Shown: piece after piece, positions 32,650-42,585 of the stretch | Position numbering within the stretch: position 1 is the stretch's first letter | How the letters are laid out: every line of letters starts with the position of its first letter | From: Pelomyxa schiedti | Lineage: Eukaryota; Evosea; Pelobiontida; Pelomyxidae | Length of the DNA: 64,000 nucleotides | Assembly (NCBI GenBank): GCA_020536535.1 | Contig: JAHLWZ010000826.1 | Coordinates: 1 to 64,000, forward strand | Direction: 5' to 3' | Program-made: the position numbers and the translations under genes | The notes under the pieces: generated by a model | Seen by the model: the letters and a program-made list of their open reading frames with translations, nothing else | What the model was told of the DNA's origin: nothing | The model's database searches: none

Positions 32650-35430
32650 TTAGAACCAACTCACAGGGGAAAGGAAAGAAAGGATGTGGTGGACAGTGGC
32701 CTGTGACAGCCTCCCAATAAAATGCCCTGATGATGGTGATGGGGATGATGATTGAACATTGGCGTTGCGCAGCCAACAGAGGAGAACAGTCCTGAGGATA
32801 TGGACCTTGAACCACCACGGGAACAGTCGGTGCCACTGTGGGTCCCACGTTGGTGTGTTGTTGAAGAACCGCCGCACACTCGGGTGATGTGGATCAACTG
32901 GTTCCCCTTCTATTGCCAATGTGTTACCATCATTCACGGTGGATTCTGGTATTGAAACACCATGGCACCACAGCAACTCGGCGATGTCACGTAATCCAGA
33001 TTCAATAGCCATAGAAAGAAGTCGAGAGGGAATGTGTTCTGGTTCACACAGTTGGAGGAACCCAGGAAACAATGCGAGATTCTTTCTCATGAGTAGCCAC
33101 TCTAAAACGGCAAGCTGCTGGTGGAAGAGTTCGAATGACACATTGTTGGTACTCACTGGCCACTTTGAAAGGAGTCTCATCGCTTCTTCATTTTTTGTTT
33201 CATCCACAGACATCAGGTAGTTCACGACGGTACCAAAGCAATCAGTGATTGTGGGACATTCCAGCAGTTTTTGGATTTTCTCCTTACACCCACTGTCACA
33301 CTGAGAAGAAAGTGTATGAGGCAACTTCCTTGGCTCAGCTATCACAAGTGGCTGGGTTTCACTGATCAACATTGCTCGCAGCAGTGCTGCCCACTTTTCC
33401 CGTTTGGCGATCTTACACTTTTGAAGGATTTCTTGCATGAGTTCCATTCTATCTGGTACGTTCTTCAAAAGAGATGCTATGCACTCTTCATTCTCCTCAA
33501 TCATCTCCGGTGATAAGTAACAGCACTCCTTCATGATACTGGGAAAGCGTGAGGAAACGCAAGAGTAAGCACCAAATCCAGATGTGCAGATCAAGTGTGC
33601 TGATGCCACCAACATAAAACAGGCATTGATGCAGTCTGAATCCAAAGCCAATGAGCAAGCTGATATCTCCCACCATGTCCTCTTATCGGGAATGGATTTC
33701 AACCGGTAGAAATCTGAAACCAGTACGCTGAGATGACATTTTATCCTTTCCTCTAGTGGTCGTTTCCGTGATGCTTCCGTGTCTCCCTGCAGAAAGGGAA
33801 TTTTTTGAGTGATCACGAATGCAACAGCTGCAGTGGCAAAATTGGGAAGGCCTTTGATTCGAAGGGCACAGAATTTCAACATCTGAAACAGCAACCCGCC
33901 TCTCCCTTTGCTGTGCCTCTCCAGTGCCTTCTCAAACAAAAGTTCGATTGACTTTGTGGAGCTCAGCATGTGAAACGCTTTCTTCAATGAGAACAGAACC
34001 TCGAGAATTGGTGGCGAACCTTCGGAGCATGCAAGCAGGAGGGCCTTCATCACAAGGTTCTCACTGACGGTTCCTCCTGTGAAAATGACTGGGATGATCA
34101 ACAGTGCCGAGACGGACTTGAGAAGCAAGTTGTTTCTTTCAATGTTGTCCTCCACGAATTGGAGAACAACTTGTTGCGCATGCACTTGATCAACACAGCA
34201 CAATGCATTCAACTTTGAAAGAACTTTCAAAATGATCCAATCAAGAACATCAAAGCTCACCTCATGCAGTGCAAATCTTTCACAGAACTTGAGGAGGCTG
34301 CTGATGATTCGACTTGTGATGTTGCATTGCTTGAGATACTCAACAACGTCCCGTGACGCGTGAGTAAGTAACATGTCCCACCCATAAACCCAGAAAAGAA
34401 GAGGGTCTAAAGCCGTGGATTGTGTGGCCCCATCAAGCTTTGAAACAAAAGAGTCACAGAGACAATGAACAAACTGAGGCAGCACTGGTGCCAGATTCAT
34501 GCAGCAAGTCAGCATTTCTTTATGTGCACTGGTTGGTGCCCTGTCAACAATAAGCTGCAGTTGGTCTGCATACTGAACAAAGAAGCGCCTGCATTTCGGA
34601 ACCCACATCAGTCTCTTCAGCATGAACACTGACTCATAGAATGCAGTGAAGTCCGGCGAACCCTTACAACACCCCCTTGAAGCCATTTCAAACAACCTGC
34701 CCATGAACGGCCCAATGCAATCAGTCACCAAATCGTGCGTCACCTCGAAATTTGAAGACAGCAAGTCCGTGATAAGCTCCGCGCAGTAACAAGCCATCAA
34801 GTCGAAGTACCGCCTGCTGCCCGCGTCCATGCCGCCGGTCGCGCCCACTCCCACAATCTCGGGCACCATGTGCACCGGCGCCCACATTTCGCGTTGCCGG
34901 TGCCCGGTCCGGCTCATGTCGCAGTGGAATCTCCTCACCGTGTGGAACGCAGCGTGGGGCGACGGGCCGCGATGGCACAACAAGGGAGGACGCAGCATCG
35001 CCAGCGCGCCCGACTCGATGTCGGCCATCAGCTTGCCCAAGCGCGCCGCTTTACTGTTGTTGTTGTTGTTGTTGTTGTTCTTGTTCTTGTTTGCGTCGTC
35101 GTCGTGGTCATCGTCGTTGTCATCAGGTGGTGCAGGCGCAGGTACGGGAATGCCAAGCCCCGCGTCTTGTAGCGCAGTGTCCCAGTGTGAGATGCGCGTG
35201 TCCACTGCGTCGTGTCGCTGGCTGATCTCTGGGACGTCCCAGGCGTCGCATCTGTAGTCGTCGGGGTCTTCGTCGGGGCTGACATCGTAGCCGCTACCGT
35301 CGTCTTCCGCGTTTTCGTCTTCGTCTTGCTCATCCTCCTCTCCTTCCCCGATCACTTCGTCGTCGTGACCTCCCGCATCTTCATCTTCATCATCTTGGTC
35401 CGCGCTTGCATCGCTGGCTTCGTCTGTCAT
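32650..35430 (-). CDS. large acidic-headed helical protein, family copy A
   Basis: A single 926-residue frame. Residues 1-60 are almost all Asp/Glu; an Asp/Asn/Lys tract near 105-125 is encoded by trinucleotide repeats. The rest is helical, resembling a HEAT/ARM-type solenoid with regular LLxxLxFCERFALHEV-type text, ending with RLLSMAIESGLRDIAELLWC (ankyrin-like), FFNNTPTWDP, WFKVHILRTVLLCWLRNAN and a final LSQATVHHILSFLSP that resembles an F-box or SOCS-like helical hairpin. The family is not recognised beyond that. The full paralogue lies at 37067-40058 and a fragment at 3717-3972. An F-box-like end would suggest a ubiquitin-ligase adaptor; that is inference. Confidence 0.7.
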   Translation of the reverse strand: MTDEASDASADQDDEDEDAGGHDDEVIGEGEEDEQDEDENAEDDGSGYDVSPDEDPDDYRCDAWDVPEISQRHDAVDTRISHWDTALQDAGLGIPVPAPAPPDDNDDDHDDDANKNKNNNNNNNNSKAARLGKLMADIESGALAMLRPPLLCHRGPSPHAAFHTVRRFHCDMSRTGHRQREMWAPVHMVPEIVGVGATGGMDAGSRRYFDLMACYCAELITDLLSSNFEVTHDLVTDCIGPFMGRLFEMASRGCCKGSPDFTAFYESVFMLKRLMWVPKCRRFFVQYADQLQLIVDRAPTSAHKEMLTCCMNLAPVLPQFVHCLCDSFVSKLDGATQSTALDPLLFWVYGWDMLLTHASRDVVEYLKQCNITSRIISSLLKFCERFALHEVSFDVLDWIILKVLSKLNALCCVDQVHAQQVVLQFVEDNIERNNLLLKSVSALLIIPVIFTGGTVSENLVMKALLLACSEGSPPILEVLFSLKKAFHMLSSTKSIELLFEKALERHSKGRGGLLFQMLKFCALRIKGLPNFATAAVAFVITQKIPFLQGDTEASRKRPLEERIKCHLSVLVSDFYRLKSIPDKRTWWEISACSLALDSDCINACFMLVASAHLICTSGFGAYSCVSSRFPSIMKECCYLSPEMIEENEECIASLLKNVPDRMELMQEILQKCKIAKREKWAALLRAMLISETQPLVIAEPRKLPHTLSSQCDSGCKEKIQKLLECPTITDCFGTVVNYLMSVDETKNEEAMRLLSKWPVSTNNVSFELFHQQLAVLEWLLMRKNLALFPGFLQLCEPEHIPSRLLSMAIESGLRDIAELLWCHGVSIPESTVNDGNTLAIEGEPVDPHHPSVRRFFNNTPTWDPQWHRLFPWWFKVHILRTVLLCWLRNANVQSSSPSPSSGHFIGRLSQATVHHILSFLSPVSWF

Positions 35431-35521
35431 CTCTCAAGATGACGCCGTACTACGGTTATGCAACAGGGCGCGAAACTTTTCTTTGTTGTCCTGCATTAAT
35501 TTTCTGTTTCGGGTGAGCGAA
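35431..35521. promoter_or_regulatory. short divergent promoter region
   Basis: Only 91 bases separate the ATG of family copy A (minus) from the ATG of the Rab-like pseudo-GTPase (plus). Both promoters must lie here or overlap the coding starts. No specific element was identified. Confidence 0.35.
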
Positions 35522-36406
35522 ATGAAGGGGTTTGTTGATGGTGGGCCAGACAACAACGGTACACAGCAACCAGTTGTGAATATAACGCTTAGTGGCTCGT
35601 CAGTTTCAGGTGGCTGAGTTTTTGAGTTTTTCCCTTTCTTCACTGACACTTCCAAAACACCAACAGGAGCATTGGCTATTCAGAGTCAATATATACATGG
35701 AAGAGTGGGGTCTCGCCATGCAGGTGGGCTCACTGGTATAGGTTAGTGTGTACTTCCTGTAAAGGAGCCTCATTTCCCCAAGGGCTGGACTTTGTGTCCA
35801 AAATGGTCGAAGTTCATGGAGAATCTATCAAGGTTAACTTATGGCTTACAAATGGTTTATTTCTTTAAACTTCTTAACTTAAAGACAAAACGAAAACAAA
35901 CCTTTTTGCTACTTAAAATCCGCTTCACACTCCCAGGCCAAGAACGGTTTGGTGTGAGACCTTTTTTCCGGAATACCAAGGGTACATTTATCATTTTCAG
36001 TGTCTTTGATCGCTGCTCATTTGAACTGGCTATGCAAGCCCTTACTCTTGTATGAGTCTCTTGTCACATTTATTCCTTCTGGATTGATTCCAGCTAGATG
36101 AGAGATTCTCCCCCTCCTCAGCCAATTGTAACTATTCTGATTGGACACAGGTTCACACCATGCACGGCCAGCACCCAGCCAATTAGGGCAGTCACAGAGG
36201 AGGAACCAGTTGTTTTGGCCAAAACTTATTGCATTGACTACATGGAGGTGGATGCTCTCACAGGAACCGGGATTGATGAAATGTTCACAAAAATGTTGTC
36301 TATGATTATGGTCGACTGGAAAGAGCTCATTGTGCAACTCAAGTTGGCATTACTCTGTGGAATCCACAAAAGAGCAGGTTCAGAGTTGGATTGGCTTTTT
36401 GACTGA
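35522..36406 (+). CDS. Rab-like pseudo-GTPase
   Basis: Five exons fit in phase from MKGFVDGGPDNNG (35522) to a TGA at 36404-36406, about 218 residues. The Rab order is clear: NITLSGSSVSGALAIQSQYI at the P-loop, TGIGLDFVSKMVEVHGESIK at switch I/interswitch, NLWLTNGQERFG at G3, FFRNTKGTFIIFSVFDRCSF, then PIVTILIGHRFTP at G4 and MEVDALTGTGIDEMF at G5. Every nucleotide-contact motif is altered: P-loop Lys-Ser is Ala-Leu, WDTAGQE is WLTNGQE, NKxD is HRFT, SAK is DAL. The fold should persist, but GTP binding is unlikely. There is no prenylation cysteine (ends ELDWLFD). It lies between two large paralogues. A pseudogene is possible, but the intact splice phases argue for selection. Confidence 0.65.
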
Positions 36407-37066
36407 ATGAGTGATAACTAGGGAAACAAAGCCCAGTGAAAGTTGTCCCACAGCCAGTGATGAGGGAACTCATATCTGCAATGCCATGGAAACTACTCAT
36501 CACTGATCACAGACTGCACGAGTGGATACAAAATTCCAAAGGAAGGCCACTACAACCACAAGCACAACAAGGTGGCTGTGTACTGTGCTGAAGAATTATT
36601 TCCAAAATGCTGATGGGGAGTGGAAGTTTTCCGGGCCGACACCGTGATTCCCTTTTTCGGGAAGTACTCACTTTCACAGAGAAGGAGCGCGATGTGTGAG
36701 TTCCTTCCTTGCAGCACAAGAAAGAACCAACTTGGAGTGATGAACTTCACCGAAATTGATTTCCGAAATCACAACAGAGGTAGAACCACACCGGATAAGC
36801 TGTACTCTGTTTTTAATAACGGTTTTTTCACTCAGGTGGTGGAATGAACGTCCCCCTCCTGGCAGAGATGCCTTGTTTCAATGGGATTGACTGTGGTAAG
36901 AACAAGCCTACCACATGTGACAGCTGACAGGACCTGTACTGGGTCTACCTCTTCGCGCACTATGATAGGAGCGGCGGTGGCAACAAATGACCGAGAGGAA
37001 TACTGCTGACTCCAATTTAAATCCACCCCACGTACTCAGTATCCACAAAACAACAAGTTGTTGCTA
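36407..37066. other. intergenic with a possible decayed plus-strand gene
   Basis: No complete gene. The frame at 36512-36847 is protein-like on both sides of an in-frame TGA (GHYNHKHNKVAVYCAEELFP, stop, then VEVFRADTVIPFFGKY and ELPCSTRK-like text ending QVVE). See the separate entry. Confidence 0.35.
36620..36847 (+). pseudogene. possible remnant or small gene, unrecognised
   Basis: 75 residues from an ATG-like start (MEVFRADTVIPFFGKYSL) to VVE and stop. Upstream in the same frame the text GYKIPKEGHYNHKHNKVAVY looks coding but is cut by TGA at about 36600. Either a disabled gene, a gene with a missed small intron, or chance. I do not recognise a family. Confidence 0.25.
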
Positions 37067-40058
37067 CTAGTCGAACCAATTCACAGGGGAAAGGAAAGAA
37101 AGGATGAGGCGGACAGTGGACAGTGGCAGCCTCCCAATAAAATGTGGTTGTTGGTGTCCAATGTGCCCTGACGATGGTGATGGTGATGACGATTGAACAT
37201 TGGCGTTGCGCAGCCAACAGAGGAGAACAGTCCTGAGGATGTGTACCTTGAACCACCATGGGAACATTCTGTGCAGTTGTGGGTCCCACGTTGGTGTGTT
37301 GTTGAAGAACCGCCGCACACTCGGGTGATGTGAATCAACTGGTTCCCCACGTACCTTCAGTGTGTTGCCATCGCCGAGGGTCGATTTGGGAATGGAAACG
37401 CCATGGCACCACAGCAACTCGGCAATGTCACGGAAGCCACGTTCCATAGCAACTAAAAGGAGTTGAGAGGGAATGTGTTCTGGTTCACACAACGGCAGAA
37501 GGTTACAAACAGCCCCATAAGCACCATCGTTCACTACCGAGGCCAAGACCTCGGTTTTAAACACCCCTGGCCACATCGCCATGAGTCGGCATACTTTGCT
37601 GTAGTCAGCGTGTCCATCAACTTGGTGCTGCAATAACCTCAATACTGTGACATAGCACTTTGTTACTGTTGGGCACTGCAGAACCTCTTGGATTTTCTCC
37701 TGATTGCAGGCACCGGCATGCTGATTGGAGCACAGTGACCGAGGCAACTTCCTTGGCTCAGATGGGGCAATTGGTTGAATTTCACTGATCAACATTGCTT
37801 TCAGCAGTGGAACCCACTTCATTGGGTCGTTACGTGATTTCCCAAGGATTTCCTGCATGCATTTCCTTCTGTCAGGGGCATGACTCCAAAGAGATGCCAC
37901 AGAACATTCATTCTCCTCAATCATAGACGGAGGTGACAGACAGCACAACTGCGTTAAAGAGGAGAAGCAACTAGAACTGAGGGTTTGTGCAGTTGTTACA
38001 GGGGGCTCTGATCCCAGCAGCATAAAACTGGAAGCGAAGCATGATGATAAATCTATTGTGATGGTCTTCACTCTCATCCCAAAGTGCGAACGGTACCGGT
38101 AATTCACGGATTGGAGGTGGGTGGATAAAATGTCAAGGGAGTATACAAAGGAGAGAGGCCTTCCTTCCCGCAATTTCTCTCCTGCTGCTCTGACTTGTTG
38201 TTCTTGATTGTATTGGGTGATGTATCGCCTGGCTGCAACTGAATAAAGAGGATGGTCTTTCACTCTATCAGAACAAAACTTCAACATCTGAAACAGCAAT
38301 CCATCGTACCAGTAGTGGAGGCACTTGGTTTCCAATGACTTCTCAAACAAAAGTTCGACTGACCGGGAGCTCAACTGTTCAAACAGTTTCTTGATACTGA
38401 AAAGAATCCCGAGAATTACTGTTGAACAACCATTTGGAAGTGTGAGGGCCTGCATTGCCAGACTCTCACTGACATTTCCTCCTGTGACAATTACCGGGAT
38501 CATCAACAACGCTGAGACGACCTTGAGAAGCTGCTTGTCACTTCCAAGGTGATCCTCCACAAATTGGAGAATAACCTTGTGTCCGCTCACTGTGTCAACA
38601 GAGCACAACGTGGTGACTCTGGAAATAACATTCGGCACGAGCCAGTGGAGCCTGGTGCTGAAAACTTCCTGCAATCCAAAGCGTTCACAAAATTTGAGAA
38701 AGCCTGTGATGAGACGAGCTGTGATATTTCTCTGTCTGAGAAATTCAACGACGTCGTTCGAAGCGTGCAGAGGCAAAACATCCCACCCATTCATCCAACG
38801 AAATGGGGGATTCAAGCCTCGAGCTTCCGAAAGCTTTGATACAAAGGTGTCACAGAGCTCATTGACAACCTGTGGCAGCAGTGGCCCCAGGTTCACACAA
38901 CACGTGAACAGTTCTTGCTGAGTATTATGCGACTCCTTGTTGAAAATAACCTGCAATTTGTGTCCAAATGGAACGAAAAAGTGCCTGCAGTTTGGAAGCC
39001 ACATCAACTTCTTCAGAACACTCATAACCAGCTCATCAAGTTCCTCATTACCATTCCTGCAGGCAATCTCAAACAATCTGCCAAAGAATGGCCCTGCACC
39101 AACAGGCACCAAGGCGTTGAAGTCATCAAACTCTGAGATGAACAACTCGGTAATGAGATTCACACACTCACAAGCCACCATGTCGTAGTGGTGCCTGCTA
39201 CAGCCACTCCCACAATCTCCTCGGTCTCTGCCTACCAGCGAACCATGAGTGGGCCTCACTCATGGTTCCTGCTACAGCCACTCCCACAATCTCCTCGTTT
39301 CGGTGCCACACAGTGAATATTTCCTCGGAACTGTGGCCAAGTGCCCTCATGTACTTCCAGAAACGATGGACGAGGTCGTAAAAGCCATGGTCGTAGTAGT
39401 CATCATCAGTATCTGCATCAAGCATGGACAGCACTTTGGCTTCCGCTATGGCATCAATGTTTTCCAGGTTACGCAGCATTTCATCAGTGCACCGCTGGTA
39501 GGCAGAGACCGCTCCGTTTATTCTGCTCCATTCATTATCCTTCTCCCCAGAAAAACTTTGGTGCTCACCTTGTGTTGCTGTTGCTGTTGTGGTTGCCACT
39601 GTGGTTTCCCCTGGTGCTTCTTTCAGGACTTCTTCTGGATTTTTCATCTTTCCTCCTCCCCCCACTGGCACAAGTGCCTCGTCTTCCAGTGCCTGGTTGA
39701 TAACGCCCTCTATCTCCGACAGCATAGCTGCCCTTTCCACCTCGGCCGCGGAATTCATTGTTTTCCTCAGATTGGCCAGCTCGCGGCGCAGGGTCTCGCA
39801 CAGCAGCTTCTTCTCTCGCCGGATCACGATGTCCTGCCACCACACCGGGTCCTCGTCTTCCTCCATCTCCTCGCCCTCCAATCCGCTGTTGTAGTCGTCG
39901 TCGTCGTCGTCTCCATCGTCGCCGCGAAGTTCCTCGTCGATGAACTCACCCACGTCGCCGTAGTCCTCGTCGTCGTCGTGGCCATTCTTGTCCTTGTCTT
40001 CTTCTTGGCTGCTGTTGTCATCGTCGTCATCCTTGCCATTCTTGTTGCTTTTTTCCAC
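37067..40058 (-). CDS. large acidic-headed helical protein, family copy B
   Basis: Paralogue of copy A at 32650-35430. It begins MEKSNKNGKDDDDDNSSQEE with an acidic head of about 75 residues and continues through helical text shared with copy A (LPNCRHFFVPFGHKLQVIFN; FLKFCERFGLQEVF; ALLMIPVIVTGGNVSE) to WFKVHILRTVLLCW and LPLSTVRLILSFLSP. A frame change at 39.2 kb is repaired by a 28-base GT-AG intron (39232-39259): GVAVAGTM joins to SRDRGDCGSG and restores alignment with copy A, giving 987 residues. The break sits beside a 30-base direct repeat (39197-39226 and 39270-39299), so a duplication appears to have created or reshaped this intron. It is divergent from the LEA-2-like gene 62 bases away. 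Confidence 0.65.
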
Positions 40059-40120
40059 CCCTCAGTGATCAAATCTTTTTTGTCTGGAGAACCGCTTTAC
40101 GCACACCCCACGAACGGGCA
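40059..40120. promoter_or_regulatory. very short divergent promoter region
   Basis: 62 bases between the start of family copy B (minus) and the start of LEA-2-like copy 2 (plus). Shared or overlapping promoter elements are likely; none can be named. The plus gene might use a later ATG, lengthening the gap. Confidence 0.3.
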
Positions 40121-41869
40121 ATGTTCCAACAGCGAACACCGACGGTTGAGCAGGCGGGAGCCAAACCGCCAGACGAGAAAACTCTGCTTTTGCAAAAACG
40201 TCACCGCCAAGCGACACACCATGGTGGCCTCTGTGAAAAGTATGGTACAAAAAAAGTTGTCTTTGTCTCCACTGTGGTTTTCTTTGTGGTAGCGATTGGG
40301 GCCTCAGTTTTTGCCGCGTGCTGGTTTTTAATTGACTGGCAGGGATTGACCAAGTGTGTTTTCTCTTCTCTTTTTCTTGTATTTTCACAAAATTTTAAAA
40401 TTTTACCACCCAGGTTGAAGATACCAGCCCCATCTGGGTTTTCAAATCCAAGTGTGGTTGTTCAAGGGAGAGACTCTACAATTTCCGTTCATACAGATAT
40501 CAATCTCTTCTCACTTGTTGTACCCCACCGTCTCGACAAACTGGTCAGTTTGGATGACGGGAGTCTACACTATGTTATGCAAAGTGATGGGTCTCCTGAG
40601 GGCACAACTGTGACCATCGACATCGATGGCGACTCTGCAACGGGGCATGCCACGTGCACTGTGAGTAGTGTTTCCTCTCTCACTCAGGGTTCTGTAAAAC
40701 TGGACATTTCTTGCTCCGGGAAAGCGGCAGTGAGAAAAGACGGCTTTGAGACAGTGAGAAGAGGCCACACTCAGATCGCAGGTGACTTTGCGGCAACTTT
40801 ATTCTGCACCGTTGCAGTCAGCCTCACAAATGACTGGCGTCTTATTGGCAATCCCTCAGTGGATGTGGCCTTAGGAAGAATGATATCTCATGATATATTT
40901 GGGGACTCTTTTCCAGGTATTTTTGGAGGTTGGATGAAATCAAAGACCCCACAGGTGAGATTCTCTTTCAATCTCACATTTTACTCAGTCACATGATAGA
41001 TTGAAGCTTGGATGGCTGAAAGATTCTCCCAGTCTCCAATGCGTGAGAGGTTAAACCGGATGTGGCAACGTCTCAATGATGCTATTCAGATAAACACTGT
41101 TGAGCTGCCAGACCACAAAGCTGAAGGTGTGTGGCTGCAACTAAATCCGAACGCATTGTCAGTGTCACCACTCACATTCTCTGGAGTGTGGATGCATGTT
41201 TCCATGGACCTTTCCTGCAAACCGGTCATTGCCCTTGGTTATAAACCAGCCTCTAGCTCTCCTGTTGCGGGGTGCCCAAGCTTCTCTTCCGTGATCTCTG
41301 ACCGCGGAATTGATGCAGCACTGGCATTTCACCTTCCTTACACTGCATTACACATGGAAGCATCGAGACTGCTGCCGTTTGTGATCACACCCGATTCAAT
41401 TTATCGAGCAAAAATAACAGTGAAATCTGTGCAACTTTACCCTTCAGGGAGAATGATTGTTGTCACAGTTGATGTTGATGCCCTCAGCCGAGTTGGCAAT
41501 GCCACTGGAGTACTTTATCTCTGGGGCGAACTACAATGGAACTCAGCCAGCAGTACACTCTCTGTTACTGATGTTGACTTCCACCCTGAAACCAAGCAGT
41601 ACATCAACAAGGTGTTTTTATGCACTGGCTGGTTGCTCCATGACAGTCTCAAGGAATTTATTTCAAACCAACTCAGTTGGAACCTGGGCCCTCACCTTGA
41701 GAAACTCAGGCAGCACCTGTCTGAAAACCACAGATCCTACAGCTGGGTGGACAACAACTTTGATCTCCACAATTTGGATCTCCAGAGTGTTGTTGCTGAT
41801 GACTCTGGAATCACTCTCATGGGTTCCATCACAGGCCAAGGTTCCCTTTCTCTCAAGCCGCTGCGCTGA
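40121..41869 (+). CDS. LEA-2-like single-pass membrane protein, copy 2
   Basis: Best preserved of three copies. Exon 1 ends with YGTKKVVF and a transmembrane helix (VVFFVVAIGASVFAACWFL) followed by IDWQGLTK. The intron to about 40411 rejoins to LKIPAPSGFSNPSV, then QGRDSTISVHTDINLFSLVV and a beta-rich domain to SKTPQ (about 40952). A second intron of about 100 bases, again closing at a TGAG acceptor (about 41050), leads to RLNRMWQRLNDAIQINTVEL and the second beta-rich half ending GQGSLSLKPLR at 41869. Without that splice the two halves are separate open frames. About 520 residues. NP turns (NPSVDVAL, LNPNALSVSPL) are the basis for the LEA-2 comparison. The protein is probably anchored by its N terminus with the beta domains outside the cytosol. 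Confidence 0.7.
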
Positions 41870-42585
41870 GACCCTGAGACCTATGGGTCGGTTCAGGGCA
41901 ACGGTCCCGCCGCTGCACAGCACCAACACATTGTTACAAAAAAATAACCCAAACAAGATCTCTGATCTGTTAGCGGAACGAATGGTTTTTTCTCCTAGTG
42001 ATGGCACAGTTATGGTCGCGAACCACAGTGTAGAGTTCGACCCAGCAGGGCACGTAAAATGCATGCGATGGCGTGTTGGTAATCCTGAATATTGTTTTTT
42101 TGGCTGTTTGTGAGGCCAGCGCGGGTGGACTGTTTTCACTTGTGGCAAGGAGTGCCAGGCACTGAAACATCAACCAAGGAATGCAACCTTTTCCGATGAA
42201 TCTGAGTGTTTTTCTCCTCCACCGACCATTTAGCTGGCGCCACCAAGACTCCCCTCCCGGTATGTCCTTCTTCCGGTTCCACCAAGCTCTGGGGGCCTCT
42301 CCCCACATCGCACCAAGAAACTGCCTCACGGCAATTGGGCTCCTTTCCTTTTTCCCGGTCTCCTCTGGGTGTGCCCTCAACTATCTCCTCCAGCTAACCA
42401 ATGCACAGATTTTGTGACGGGCTGCTGTTATGTTCATGACTTCAGTGAGTCGGCAGCAAACCTGGTTTGTCCCATTTATCGTCTTTCTGCTTCTAACATC
42501 CACCAGGTTCACATGACAATTATTTTATGTATGCACCTTGGTCCCTTTCCGAATAAATTTTTTTAAAAAAATAAAGCACACTTTA
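41870..42585. other. intergenic, convergent genes
   Basis: 3' flanks of the LEA-2-like gene and the coiled-coil gene. Open frames on both strands have no recognised domain. AATAAA-type signals occur near 42553 and 42573. Confidence 0.4.

Noticed and set aside
39249-40292. 347-residue plus-strand frame overlapping the start of family copy B
   Set aside because: Val-rich runs mirror the Asp/Asn codons of the acidic head on the other strand, and it overlaps the real LEA-2-like start in a different frame.
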